NCBI RefSeq assembly: GCF_900112225.1
Contig: NZ_FOLD01000012.1
Location: 1-64,000 of the forward strand
DNA: 64,000 nucleotides
From: Massilia yuzhufengensis
GTDB lineage: Bacteria > Pseudomonadota > Gammaproteobacteria > Burkholderiales > Burkholderiaceae_D
Direction: 5' to 3'
Shown here: piece after piece, positions 51,053-59,830 of the stretch
Layout: the number at the start of each line of letters is the position of its first letter
Position numbering within the stretch: position 1 is the stretch's first letter
Translations under genes and position numbers: made by a program
Notes under the pieces: model-generated
Database searches by the model: none
Seen by the model: only the letters and a program-made list of their open reading frames with translations
What the model was told of the DNA's origin: nothing

Positions 51053-52653
51053 AGCTGACCCGACGCAGGGCATTGACGTCGGCCGGCCTGGGCTCGCTGC
51101 TGCTCGGCGCCGGCCTGCCGGCCGCAGGCGCGCCGCCTACCGCCTGGCCGGGCTGGAAGCGCGGCCAGGAAGGCCAGCGCAAGGGCGACCTTGGCGACGG
51201 CACGTTTCTGAACCCGATCGTCGCGGGCGACCATCCCGACCCGTCCATCCTGAAGGACGGCGACGATTACTACATGACCTTCTCCACCTTCGACGCCTAT
51301 CCGGGCCTGGTGATCTGGCACTCGAAGGACCTGGTCAACTGGCAGCCGCTGGTAGCGGCGCTGCAGAAAAACATCGGCTCGGTGTGGGCGCCCGAACTGT
51401 GCAGGCACAAGGGCCGCTACTACCTCTATATCCCCACCAAGAAAACGGCGGTGGCGGGGTCGCGGACGACATCCTGGGTGATCTGGGCCGACGACATCCG
51501 CGGCCCCTGGTCGGAACCGGTCGACCTCGACCTGCCGCGCCACATCGACCCCGGCCACGCGGTGGGCGAGGACGGCTCGCGCTGGCTGTTTTTGTCCGGC
51601 GTGGACCGGGTGCGCCTGGCCGACGACGGCCTGTCCACCATCGGCAAGCCGGAGCGGGTCTACGAGCCGTGGCGCTATCCGGACGATTGGGAAGTGGAAG
51701 CCTTCTCGCCCGAAGGGCCCAAGGTGCTGCGCCGCGACGGCTGGTACTACCTGGTGCTGGCCGTGGGCGGCACGGCCGGCCCGCCGACCGGGCACATGGT
51801 GATCGCTTCGCGCTCGCGCTCCATCAACGGCCCGTGGGAACACCATCCGCGCAATCCGCTGGTGCGCACCACCAGCGTCGAAGAGCGCTGGTGGTCGCGT
51901 GGCCACGCCACCCTGGTGCAGGGCCCGGCGGGCGACTGGTGGAGCGTGTACCACGGCTATGAGAACGGCTTCTGGACCCTGGGCCGGCAAACCCTGCTGG
52001 CGCCGGTCACCTGGACGGCGGACGGCTGGCCCGAGTTTGGCGGCGGCGACCTGTCGCGGCCCATCCCCAAACCGCGCGGCGGCGCCGCCGGCCCGCACGG
52101 CATGGCGCTGTCGGACGACTTCTCGACCGATAAGTACGGCGTGCAGTGGAGTTTTTTCAGTCCTTCCCCCGGCGAGACCAGGCGCCTGGCGCGCCGTGAC
52201 CGCACCCTGCACCTGAAAGGCAGTGGCAGCCAGCCGTCCGACAGTTCGCCGCTGGTGTTCGTGGCGCCCGACCAGGACTACGAGTTCGAATGCCAGCTCG
52301 AAGTCGACCCCGGCACGCGCGGGGGCCTGCTGCTGTTCTACGACCACAAGCTGTATTGCGGCCTGGGCTTCGACGCGCAGGAGTTCACGATGCACCGCTA
52401 TGGCACGGAGCACGGCAAATTCGCCAACCCGCACGGCGCGCGCCTGTTCCTGCGGGTGCGCAATCACAAGCATGTGGTGAGCATCCATATTTCCAGCGAC
52501 GGCAAGACCTGGAAGCGCGGCCCGCGCGGCTACGAGGTGTCGGGCTACCACCACAACGTGCGTGGCGGCTTCATGTCCTTGAAACCTGCGCTGTACGCGG
52601 TCGGGGCGGGGGAGGTGCGATTCCGCGACTTCCGGTACCGGGCACACTTGTAG
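51049..52653 (+). CDS. GH43 beta-xylosidase/arabinosidase-type enzyme (Tat signal)
   Basis: 534 residues. TRRRALTSAGLGSLLLGAGL is a twin-arginine type signal. The propeller has the base Asp64 in GDHPDPSILKDGD, HIDPGHAVGEDG with the pKa-modulating Asp and Glu in FSPEGPKVL; a beta-sandwich (about 350-534, SDDFSTDKYGVQWSFF) is appended as in GH43_11-like xylosidases. It would release xylose or arabinose in the periplasm for XylFGH. It is the last gene of the xylR operon, which supports xylo-oligosaccharides as substrate. Distinct from the lipoprotein GH43 of the pectin operon. Confidence 0.9.
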   Translation: MKLTRRRALTSAGLGSLLLGAGLPAAGAPPTAWPGWKRGQEGQRKGDLGDGTFLNPIVAGDHPDPSILKDGDDYYMTFSTFDAYPGLVIWHSKDLVNWQPLVAALQKNIGSVWAPELCRHKGRYYLYIPTKKTAVAGSRTTSWVIWADDIRGPWSEPVDLDLPRHIDPGHAVGEDGSRWLFLSGVDRVRLADDGLSTIGKPERVYEPWRYPDDWEVEAFSPEGPKVLRRDGWYYLVLAVGGTAGPPTGHMVIASRSRSINGPWEHHPRNPLVRTTSVEERWWSRGHATLVQGPAGDWWSVYHGYENGFWTLGRQTLLAPVTWTADGWPEFGGGDLSRPIPKPRGGAAGPHGMALSDDFSTDKYGVQWSFFSPSPGETRRLARRDRTLHLKGSGSQPSDSSPLVFVAPDQDYEFECQLEVDPGTRGGLLLFYDHKLYCGLGFDAQEFTMHRYGTEHGKFANPHGARLFLRVRNHKHVVSIHISSDGKTWKRGPRGYEVSGYHHNVRGGFMSLKPALYAVGAGEVRFRDFRYRAHL

Positions 52654-52752
52654 GGACCGCGCGCCACCGATGGACCGGTGTGAGTTTTCGTGAATTGTGC
52701 GCCGCATCGGATGTGTAAGATGCGTACTCCGCCATGAAACGAAAGACTTTCG

Positions 52753-54087
52753 ATGATCAATGCGCGCCATCTTGCGATGTGCTCCGTTGCCCTGCTGGCT
52801 GCATGCGGTGGCGGCGGGCACGACACTCCGCCTGCGCCTTCCTTGCCTCCTGCGCCGACGATCGCACTGGACCCTTCGACGACTTCCCTGATGCCCAACG
52901 GCGCGGCGGTCGAGATCACGCCAACGCTCACGGGTGTCACGGGGCCGCTCACCTGGTCGGTGACGCCCAGGGCCAGCATTGGCGACACCCTGTACACGCG
53001 TCCGGACAATCCGATCGCCGCCTACTCCGCGCCTGCCGATCTGACGGCGGACAAGGTCACGATCACGGCCAGCGCAGGCGGCATCTCGAACTCGATCCAG
53101 CTGAATGTGAAGCCATCGCCGGTGCCGGCGCCTTGGGTCACCCTGCCGGTCACGTGGACGGTGACGTTCGGCGACCCGCCCTTTCTCACGGGAGCGCGAC
53201 CCGTTGATTCCGCCGCCGACGAATCCGGCAACCTGTACCTGGCGTATTCAGCGCCGGTGTCGGAGATCAAGAAGGTGGCGGCGGACGGCAGCATCACGAC
53301 CCATGCGCGCGTGGGCGAACCGATTTCGCTGGCCTTCGGGCCGGACCGGGTCTTGTACGTCGTGGACCGGCTTGGCGGCTCCGCCTACGCAATCCGCCGG
53401 ATCGCAGCCGACGGGACCACGACTACATTGACGCAAACCGCGCCGTATGATGCGGCAACAGGGACCATCGATGGTCCTTCCCGCGTCGCCACGGCCTACA
53501 CATTGAGCCTCGCGGTGGCACCAAGCGGCGCCGTCTACGCGAGCGACGGGTCGAGGGTGCGCAAGATCGCGCCGGACGGTGCGTTCTCGACCTTCGCAGG
53601 GGGCGGTTGCGAGGCCGGCATCCCGCCGGGATCGGCCTGCGCCGGCGGCAGGACCCCGGTCGACGGCCTTGGCACCCAGGCGCGATTCATGGGGCCAGAT
53701 GACATCGTCACCGACAAGGCCGGCAACCTGTATGTCAGCGACACAGCGCTGATCCGCAAGATCACGCCCGCTGGCGAGGTCACGACGCTGGCCGGCCGAA
53801 CCAGCCGGAATTTTGACTTCCTCGACGATGTCGATGGCACGAGCAAAGCCGCCTCCTTTGGCGGAAATAGCCCGATGGCCATCGATGCTGGAGGCAACCT
53901 CTACAAGCTGGGCTCGAGGGGACAGCTGAGAAAAATCACGCCATCCGGCGTCGCCAGCACGGTGGCGACCTCCCTGGGTTTCACGGGGGCGCAACCTCAG
54001 AACGGGATCGTGTCGCTGTATGCGGGGACTCCCGGCGTCGTGGTGCTGCAGTCCTACGCACAGTTGAGCAAGATCCGGGTCGACTAA
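52753..54087 (+). CDS. NHL-repeat beta-propeller lipoprotein
   Basis: 444 residues with a lipobox LLAAC (Cys18) and a GGGGH linker. An Ig-like region (about 45-120) precedes at least five NHL-type blades (ADESGNLYLAYSAPVSEIKK; APSGAVYASDGSRVRKIAPD; TDKAGNLYVSDTALIRKITP). NHL propellers bind proteins or glycans; no catalytic residues are evident. It is probably an outer-membrane or periplasmic lipoprotein of unknown role. It is 99 bases past GH43 and may be a separate unit. Codon use is less biased than in the neighbours. Confidence 0.85.
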   Translation: MINARHLAMCSVALLAACGGGGHDTPPAPSLPPAPTIALDPSTTSLMPNGAAVEITPTLTGVTGPLTWSVTPRASIGDTLYTRPDNPIAAYSAPADLTADKVTITASAGGISNSIQLNVKPSPVPAPWVTLPVTWTVTFGDPPFLTGARPVDSAADESGNLYLAYSAPVSEIKKVAADGSITTHARVGEPISLAFGPDRVLYVVDRLGGSAYAIRRIAADGTTTTLTQTAPYDAATGTIDGPSRVATAYTLSLAVAPSGAVYASDGSRVRKIAPDGAFSTFAGGGCEAGIPPGSACAGGRTPVDGLGTQARFMGPDDIVTDKAGNLYVSDTALIRKITPAGEVTTLAGRTSRNFDFLDDVDGTSKAASFGGNSPMAIDAGGNLYKLGSRGQLRKITPSGVASTVATSLGFTGAQPQNGIVSLYAGTPGVVVLQSYAQLSKIRVD

Positions 54088-54202
54088 TCACACGCGGCGC
54101 CGGCTCTCCTGGTGCCATCAGGAAGCGTGTGGTGCATTGATGCAATAGTGGCATTATGAATTTCACCATAGTGCTGTTCGATTTTCGTCAGTCATTCAAA
54201 GT

Positions 54203-54904
54203 TTGGTTGGGCGGCAAATATCCAACACGACGATCGTCGGCGTTGGCACGGATGCCAAGCTAATCGATGGCTACATCTCGATCAACGCCACCCGCAACAT
54301 CATCATCCGCAACCTGGAGCTGGAAGCGCCGCTCGGCCGTGGGTTCGTGGATCAACGGCGTGCCGGCCTCAAGCGCCATCGAAAACGCCGCCCGGGCGGC
54401 GCTGGAAAAGAACTGGGCCAGCGCCAGTGCCGCTGCGGTGTCGAGCGGCTTCACGATCGGCCCGTACACCAATGTGCTGGGCTGGACGCCGACCTACGCC
54501 TATACGCCGGGCGCTTCGTTCGAGGCGGTCAAATCGCGTAACCTGGCGGCATCCGGCGCGGGCAAGGTGGCGATCGACGGCGCGACGCTGGACGCGACGT
54601 CCAGTTTCGGCGTGCTGCGCTCCGGCCTGGCCTGGAACCGCTTCACTAACAAATACGCCGCTTCGATCACCCTGACCAACAACAGCGGCGCGGCCCTCAC
54701 CGGGCCTTTCCAGCTGGCCTTGAACGGGCTGCCCGCAGGCGTCACGCTCGACAACGCCAGCGGCGTGCTCAATGGTTGCCTTACGTCACCGTCAAGGAAG
54801 GAAGCATCGCGGCTGGCGCCTCGGTCACCGTCCCGCTTACGTACAGCAGCCCGGGCAAGCTGGCGATCGGCTACACCAATTCCATCTACGTCGGCATTTT
54901 CTGA
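54203..54904 (+). pseudogene. PL1 pectate lyase remnant with deletion and frameshifts
   Basis: The first part (ISNTTIVGVGTDAKLIDGYI, then RNIIIRNLELEAPL) is a PL1 beta-helix segment. At about 54345 the frame changes and the text resumes as the protein's C-terminus (SWINGVPASSAIENAARAAL; TPTYAYTPGA) plus an appended beta domain (ITLTNNSGAALTGPFQLALN). A second shift near 54775 leads to VTVKEGSIAAGASVTVPLTY and the TGA at 54902-54904. The N-terminus and the helix core are gone. It shows that the locus once had a further pectate lyase. Confidence 0.65.
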
Positions 54905-54919
54905 GACGAGGATTACACC

Positions 54920-55180
54920 ATGCGCAACTTGATGAAACGCTTTTCCCTGTGCCTGTTCGCGCTGGCGCTGTTTGCCAGCAGCGCCGCGCAGGCCCTGCCT
55001 GCCTACCACGTCAAGGTCAACACCCGGGGCTTGAGCGGCCCGGCCCTCATGGACTTCACTTTCCTGGCCAATGCCGGGGCGACGCCGGCCAATGCGATCC
55101 TGAGCAATTTCAGGGCAGGCAAGCATCCGAAGCGCGAGCAAATTTCACATGGCGAAAGCCCTGTCCTGAAAAATTACTAG
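54920..55180 (+). pseudogene. Truncated secreted protein, probably PEP-CTERM family
   Basis: 86 codons with a good signal peptide (LMKRFSLCLFALALFASSAA) and the start LPAYHVKVNTRGLSG...FTFLANAGATPANAILSNF, which resembles the N-terminus of short PEP-CTERM proteins common in Massilia relatives. At about 55115 it turns into unrelated sequence (KHPKREQISHGESP) and stops, without the expected PEP-CTERM sorting tail. Downstream, 55181-55426 holds no recognisable gene. Confidence 0.5.
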
Positions 55181-55426
55181 CCTGCCAGATTTTCGTGCGC
55201 CGCGTAGCTTCAGGATGGCTTCGCTTTGCGCTTCGCCAAGCCTCCTCTCATCAATACCATGGGAGGCAGCAAGCCGACGCCCCAGATTTTTGCTAGCGTA
55301 ATGCCACTGTAACCATGCTGGAGTGAAATATGTTCAATGCAAGCGAAACGCCGCGGATTGCTGGCATGTGCCGGTCCGGACCGGTCGGATAGCGACCAGC
55401 CCAGTCTCGACAGGATTGATCACCCA

Positions 55427-56365
55427 ATGATGAATACGCCCTACTACCAGGCGTCGCTTCAGGTACCGTCCGCAGCCAAGCTCGCCGTCATGGCGGGAGC
55501 CATCGCGACGCTTCCCTTCGCCTGGCTGTACGCCTGGGGAACGACGCAGTTGATTCCGATCGTCAATCCCCTTTGCACCCTCATCATGGCATGTTCGCTC
55601 GCGGTGCTGTCCAAAAAGCTTGCGACGGCTGGCCGGGTCCGCCATCCGGTATGGATGGGAAGGGCAGGTGCCGCAGTTGGGTGCTTTGCCTGGTATGCCC
55701 AGTGGGCAGCGTGGATTGCAATGAACGATCACCTCGTTCCAGCCGCGGTGTCCAGCGCCTCGACACCCGAGACAGTGCTCCGGCTATTTGTGCGCCCGGA
55801 CCTGATGGCAACTGTCGCGGTCGGCATTGTCCAGGACAGCTCCTCGATGGTCGCACGTAGCTTCTTCATCCTGGTCTGGCTGAGTGAATTCGCGACGTTC
55901 TTGTTACTGCCCAGGATTGCCGGTGCCAGGCGGGCCAGCGCGCCGTTCTGTGAGCAGACCGAACAGTGGGCAAGGGAAATCGTCGTGCCGGTTGCTTTCC
56001 GATTCATCGACGAGCCTGATGTTGTAAGGCGCCGCCTGGAACACAATCCGGAGGAACTCGTTGCGGTGCTCGGACCACCGATCGATGAGTCGGCGAGGTA
56101 TTTCTCCGAAGTGAGCTTGTTCCGGTGCGGAGGCGATGCTTCTTTCGTAACGATTACGAACCTGGCTGCAATGGTGGCTGAGGAGAATCCTGTTCCGGCA
56201 CTAAAGAATCTCAGTCAAGCCATGCCTGGCAAGCTTGAGTGCGTCGCGCAGGTAGACGATCCGGTAGTCGAACTGTTGCGGGTGCCTGTTGGCGATCCCG
56301 ACCTGATGTTACGGCAGTGGGAAGATGCGGCATCCGGGCTGCCCGAACGGGCGGTCAGCAACTGA
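55427..56365 (+). CDS. Uncharacterised multi-pass membrane protein
   Basis: About 312 residues, not recognised as a known family. The N-terminal half has four to five hydrophobic segments (AVMAGAIATLPFAWLYAWG; IVNPLCTLIMACSLAVL; AGAAVGCFAWYAQWAAWIAM; FFILVWLSEFATFLLLPRIA). The C-terminal half, from about residue 190, is soluble and mixed alpha/beta. ATG 55427 or 55430 follows AGGA; an upstream extension to 55337 is unlikely. GC content and codon bias are lower than in the neighbours, which may mean horizontal origin. Confidence 0.7.
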   Translation: MMNTPYYQASLQVPSAAKLAVMAGAIATLPFAWLYAWGTTQLIPIVNPLCTLIMACSLAVLSKKLATAGRVRHPVWMGRAGAAVGCFAWYAQWAAWIAMNDHLVPAAVSSASTPETVLRLFVRPDLMATVAVGIVQDSSSMVARSFFILVWLSEFATFLLLPRIAGARRASAPFCEQTEQWAREIVVPVAFRFIDEPDVVRRRLEHNPEELVAVLGPPIDESARYFSEVSLFRCGGDASFVTITNLAAMVAEENPVPALKNLSQAMPGKLECVAQVDDPVVELLRVPVGDPDLMLRQWEDAASGLPERAVSN

Positions 56366-56476
56366 CCGATCCCTGGACTCGACGAGAACGCCGGGACCAG
56401 GCGGATGCGGTGACTTTCCAGGCACTCTGACCTGGAACCTTGTAAAGCCGCTAGCACCTGGGATGCCGTAGCCTTC

Positions 56477-56935
56477 CTATCGTACGTCAACCAGCTCCAC
56501 TTCGAAAATCAGGTTGGCGTCCGGCGGAATCGGGCCGGCGCCGCCTTCGCCGTAGCCCATGGCCGCCGGGATGATCAGGGTGCGCTTGCCGCCGACCTTC
56601 ATGCCCTGCACGCCGTCGTCCCAGCCCTTGATGACCTGGCCGCCACCGAGCGGGAAGGCAAACGGTTCGCGACCCACGGACGAATCGAACTGCGCGCCGT
56701 GCTGCGACGGGGCGCTAGGGTCGAACAGCCAGCCCGTGTAGTTGACCACGGCGGTGCTGCCGGCCACGGCTTCCTTGCCGGTGCCGGTGACGGTATCGAT
56801 CTTTTGCAGGGCGATTGGGGCGGACTGTGCCGGCTGCGCGGCTGGCGCCGGCTGCGGCGTCTTGGCGCGGTCGCAGCCAGCCAGGGCGAGGACGAACGCC
56901 AGGCCCAGGGCGCTGGAAGAGAGCAATTGCTTCAT
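56477..56935 (-). CDS. FKBP-type peptidyl-prolyl isomerase lipoprotein
   Basis: 152 residues. Lipobox ALAGC (Cys21), a Pro/Ala-rich linker and an FKBP domain at about 48-152: [50 protein letters not shown] and MGYGE with [12 protein letters not shown]. It catalyses prolyl cis-trans isomerisation in the periplasm or at the outer membrane. The start is set by the signal peptide. It is divergent from the aldehyde dehydrogenase gene. Confidence 0.95.
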   Translation of the reverse strand: MKQLLSSSALGLAFVLALAGCDRAKTPQPAPAAQPAQSAPIALQKIDTVTGTGKEAVAGSTAVVNYTGWLFDPSAPSQHGAQFDSSVGREPFAFPLGGGQVIKGWDDGVQGMKVGGKRTLIIPAAMGYGEGGAGPIPPDANLIFEVELVDVR

Positions 56936-57111
56936 GGTGTACTTTCGTGACGTTGGTTGGAGTCGAGTGTCGCCGCAGCATACCGCGACCTTGGCCTTCT
57001 GCCAACACTTCACCACGGAAACGCCAGAAGGGACGGCCATGCGCGTTGCCTGCAAGGCGCCTGCACAACGGTTATCATCTATCTTTCACCCTATACAGGA
57101 ACCGACGCACC

Positions 57112-58557
57112 ATGACGACTTCCAGCTATCCCGATACCCGCCTCCTGATCGCCAACGAATGGCAAGATGCTGCCGGCGGCAAGACGATCCCGGTGCTGAA
57201 CCCGGCGACCGGCCAGGCGATCGGCACCGTCGCCCATGCCAGCATTGCCGACCTCGATCGCGCACTGGCGGCCGCCCAGCAGGGCTTCGAGAAGTGGCGC
57301 GCGGTTTCCGCGGCCGAACGCGCCGCCACCATGCGCCGCGCCGCCAACCTGCTGCGCGAACGCGCCGGCGACATCGCCCGCCTGCTGACCCAGGAGCAGG
57401 GCAAGCCGCTGGCCGAAGCCAAGATGGAAGCGATGGCCGGCGCCGAGATAATCGACTGGTTCGCCGCCGAAGGCATGCGCGTGTACGGCCGTATCGTCCC
57501 GTCGCGCAACCCGGCGGCCCAGCAGCTGGTGCTGAAGGAGCCGGTCGGCCCGGTCGCCGCGTTCACGCCGTGGAATTTCCCGATCAACCAGATCGTCCGC
57601 AAGCTGTCCGCCGCCCTGGCCACCGGCTGCTCCTTCCTGTGCAAGGCGCCGGAAGAAACCCCGGCCTCGCCGGCCGCGCTGCTGCAGTGCTTTGTCGATG
57701 CCGGCGTGCCGCCGGGCGTGGTGGGCCTGGTGTTCGGCGACCCGGCCGAGATCTCCGGCTACCTGATCCCGCACCCGATCATCCGCAAGGTCACCTTCAC
57801 CGGCTCGACCCCGGTGGGCAAGCAGCTGGCCGCACTGGCCGGCCAGCACATGAAGCGCGCCACCATGGAACTGGGCGGCCACGCCCCGGTGATCATCGCC
57901 GAGGACGCCGACGTGGCGCTGGCCGTGAAAGCCGCCGGCGCGGCCAAGTTCCGCAATGCAGGCCAGGTGTGCATCTCGCCGACCCGCTTCCTGGTCCACA
58001 ACGGCATCAAGGACGAATTCACGCGCGCGCTGGTGGCACATGCCGAAAGCCTGAAGCTGGGCGATGGCCTGCTTGAGGGCACGACCCTGGGCCCATTGGC
58101 CAACGCGCGCCGCCTCACCGCCATGTCGCAGGTGATCGCCGATGCGCAGGCCAAGGGCGCTATCCTGGCCACCGGCGGCGCCCGTGTGGGCGATTCGGGT
58201 AACTTCTTCGCGCCGACGGTGCTGTCCGACGTACCGCTGGAAGCGAGCGTGTTCAACGACGAGCCTTTCGGCCCGGTCGCGGCGGTGCGCGGCTTCGACA
58301 GCCTGGAAGAGGCGATCCTCGAAGCCAACCGCCTGCCGTTCGGCCTGGCCGGCTACGCCTTCACCAAGTCGATCAAGAATGCCCAGCTCTTGATGAACCG
58401 CATGGAAGTCGGCATGCTGTGGATTAACCAGCCGGCCACGCCGAGCGCCGAGCTGCCGTTTGGCGGCATCAAGGATTCGGGCTATGGGTCGGAAGGTGGG
58501 CCGGAGGCGCTGGAATCGTACCTCAACACAAAGGCTGTGTCGATGGTAGGGGTGTAA
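57112..58557 (+). CDS. Aldehyde dehydrogenase, probable alpha-ketoglutaric semialdehyde dehydrogenase
   Basis: 481 residues of the succinate-semialdehyde dehydrogenase subgroup, with N155 (PWNFP), E253 (MELGGHAP), catalytic Cys287 ([13 protein letters not shown]) and the [15 protein letters not shown] tail. Stretches such as [19 protein letters not shown] and [10 protein letters not shown] with [13 protein letters not shown] resemble Azospirillum KGSADH-I, which oxidises alpha-ketoglutaric semialdehyde to 2-oxoglutarate; I recall that sequence and could not run a search. This would complete the Weimberg pathway encoded at 39801-51052. Succinate semialdehyde is the other plausible substrate. 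A hairpin terminator follows. Confidence 0.85.
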   Translation: MTTSSYPDTRLLIANEWQDAAGGKTIPVLNPATGQAIGTVAHASIADLDRALAAAQQGFEKWRAVSAAERAATMRRAANLLRERAGDIARLLTQEQGKPLAEAKMEAMAGAEIIDWFAAEGMRVYGRIVPSRNPAAQQLVLKEPVGPVAAFTPWNFPINQIVRKLSAALATGCSFLCKAPEETPASPAALLQCFVDAGVPPGVVGLVFGDPAEISGYLIPHPIIRKVTFTGSTPVGKQLAALAGQHMKRATMELGGHAPVIIAEDADVALAVKAAGAAKFRNAGQVCISPTRFLVHNGIKDEFTRALVAHAESLKLGDGLLEGTTLGPLANARRLTAMSQVIADAQAKGAILATGGARVGDSGNFFAPTVLSDVPLEASVFNDEPFGPVAAVRGFDSLEEAILEANRLPFGLAGYAFTKSIKNAQLLMNRMEVGMLWINQPATPSAELPFGGIKDSGYGSEGGPEALESYLNTKAVSMVGV

Positions 58558-58585
58558 CCAAGCTGCCTGAATAAGTTGGCAAGAG

Positions 58586-58618
58586 ACGCCGTTCCCGACC
58601 CTGCGGGAACGGCGTTTT
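58586..58618 (+). terminator. Terminator after the aldehyde dehydrogenase
   Basis: A perfect 12-bp stem (ACGCCGTTCCCG / CGGGAACGGCGT) with a 6-base loop is followed by TTT, 28 bases past the stop. The T run is short. Confidence 0.75.
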
Positions 58619-58629
58619 GCGTTAACAAA

Positions 58630-59695
58630 GGCGCTGTCACCCTTGGCTATGGATGAGGATTGAACTGTCGAGCTGCGCCACGGTCCAAACCGTATCGCCA
58701 TCCCACGGAGCCTTCCATGCGTTCGCCCCGCTTCAAGAAGTGGTTCGCCGCCCTGCCGGTGCTGAACCAGCCCCAGCGCCTTCAAGTGGTCGAAGCCTTG
58801 CGCCCGGCGGCCGGGCTCGATCCGTTGCTGGTGCTGCTCGACCAGTGTCGAACCGAACGCTGTTGTCCGGCATGCGCCAGCATGCGCTGGCACCGGCATG
58901 GCCAGGCCAACGGCTTGCAGCGCTACCACTGCCGGGAATGCCGGCGTACTTTCAACGACCTGAGCGGCACACCGCTGGCGCGCCTGCGCTTGCGCGAAAA
59001 ATGGCTCGACTACCTCGGCGCTTTGCTCGACTCCGTTCCCGTGCGCCGCGCCGCAGACCGTATCAACGTGCATCGCAATACCGCCTTCCGCTGGCGCCAC
59101 CGCTTCCTCACCAGGGTCCGGGACGATCGCCCGCAGCGCCTGCATGGCATCGCCGAAGCCGACGAAATGTTCCTGCTCGAATCACAAAAGGGATCGCGCC
59201 GCCTCAAGCGCCCGCCACGCAAGCGGGGCGGCACCGCGCACCGGAGCGGGACGTCGCGTGAACACGACTGCATCCTCGTGGCACGCGACCGCAGCGGCCA
59301 GACCTGCGATGCCGTTACCGGACGCGGCGCCGTGAGCGCACGCCAGCTGGAACGGCACCTGTTACCGATGCTCGATCCACAAGTGCTCCTGGTGACCGAC
59401 GCCAATGCGGCCTACCGGGCCTTCAGCCGGCGCCACCGGATCGCCCACCAGTACGTCAACCAGCGCGCTGGTGAGCGCGTGCGGCGCAGCAGCGAAGGCG
59501 CCATCCATGTCCAGAACGTGAATGCCTATCACCGCCGCCTGCGCGACTGGCTGGCGCGCTTCCACGGCGTCGCCTCGCGCTACCTGCCCAATTACCTGGG
59601 CTGGCGCAGGGCGCTCGACGGCCGGCGCGTCACGTCTGCCGAGCGATTGCTGCGCCTGGCAATCAAACCCATCCATAGCGAAAGGTGACAGCGCC
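58630..59695 (+). mobile_element. Complete IS1595-family (ISXO2-like) insertion sequence, 1066 bp
   Basis: Terminal inverted repeats of about 28 bases (58630-58657 and 59668-59695, 25 of 28 matching, starting GGCGCTGTCACC) bound a single transposase gene. The 8-base target duplication TTAACAAA is at 58622-58629 and 59696-59703, as expected for IS1595. The intact ends and duplication mean a recent, possibly active insertion. It landed just after the aldehyde dehydrogenase terminator and broke no recognisable gene. Confidence 0.95.
58717..59688 (+). CDS. IS1595-family transposase
   Basis: 323 residues. An N-terminal zinc ribbon (CCPACASMRWHRHG and YHCRECRRTF) is followed by a helix-turn-helix region and an ISXO2-like DDE domain (GIAEADEMFLLESQKG; LLVTDANAAYRAF; VQNVNAYHRRLRDWLARFHG, where Asn replaces the third acid as usual in the family). 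ATG 58717 gives the conserved N-terminus. Apparently intact. Confidence 0.95.
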   Translation: MRSPRFKKWFAALPVLNQPQRLQVVEALRPAAGLDPLLVLLDQCRTERCCPACASMRWHRHGQANGLQRYHCRECRRTFNDLSGTPLARLRLREKWLDYLGALLDSVPVRRAADRINVHRNTAFRWRHRFLTRVRDDRPQRLHGIAEADEMFLLESQKGSRRLKRPPRKRGGTAHRSGTSREHDCILVARDRSGQTCDAVTGRGAVSARQLERHLLPMLDPQVLLVTDANAAYRAFSRRHRIAHQYVNQRAGERVRRSSEGAIHVQNVNAYHRRLRDWLARFHGVASRYLPNYLGWRRALDGRRVTSAERLLRLAIKPIHSER

Positions 59696-59830
59696 TTAAC
59701 AAACGCGAATTGACGCTACCGCGTTTGATTATTTAGTTTGAATTGACCATCGCCAATTCCCCGATATCATGGCAAACAGGGTTTTCTTTTTCTTGGTACA
59801 CAATCACTGTGTTGTCTGGGGAGGAAGCGG

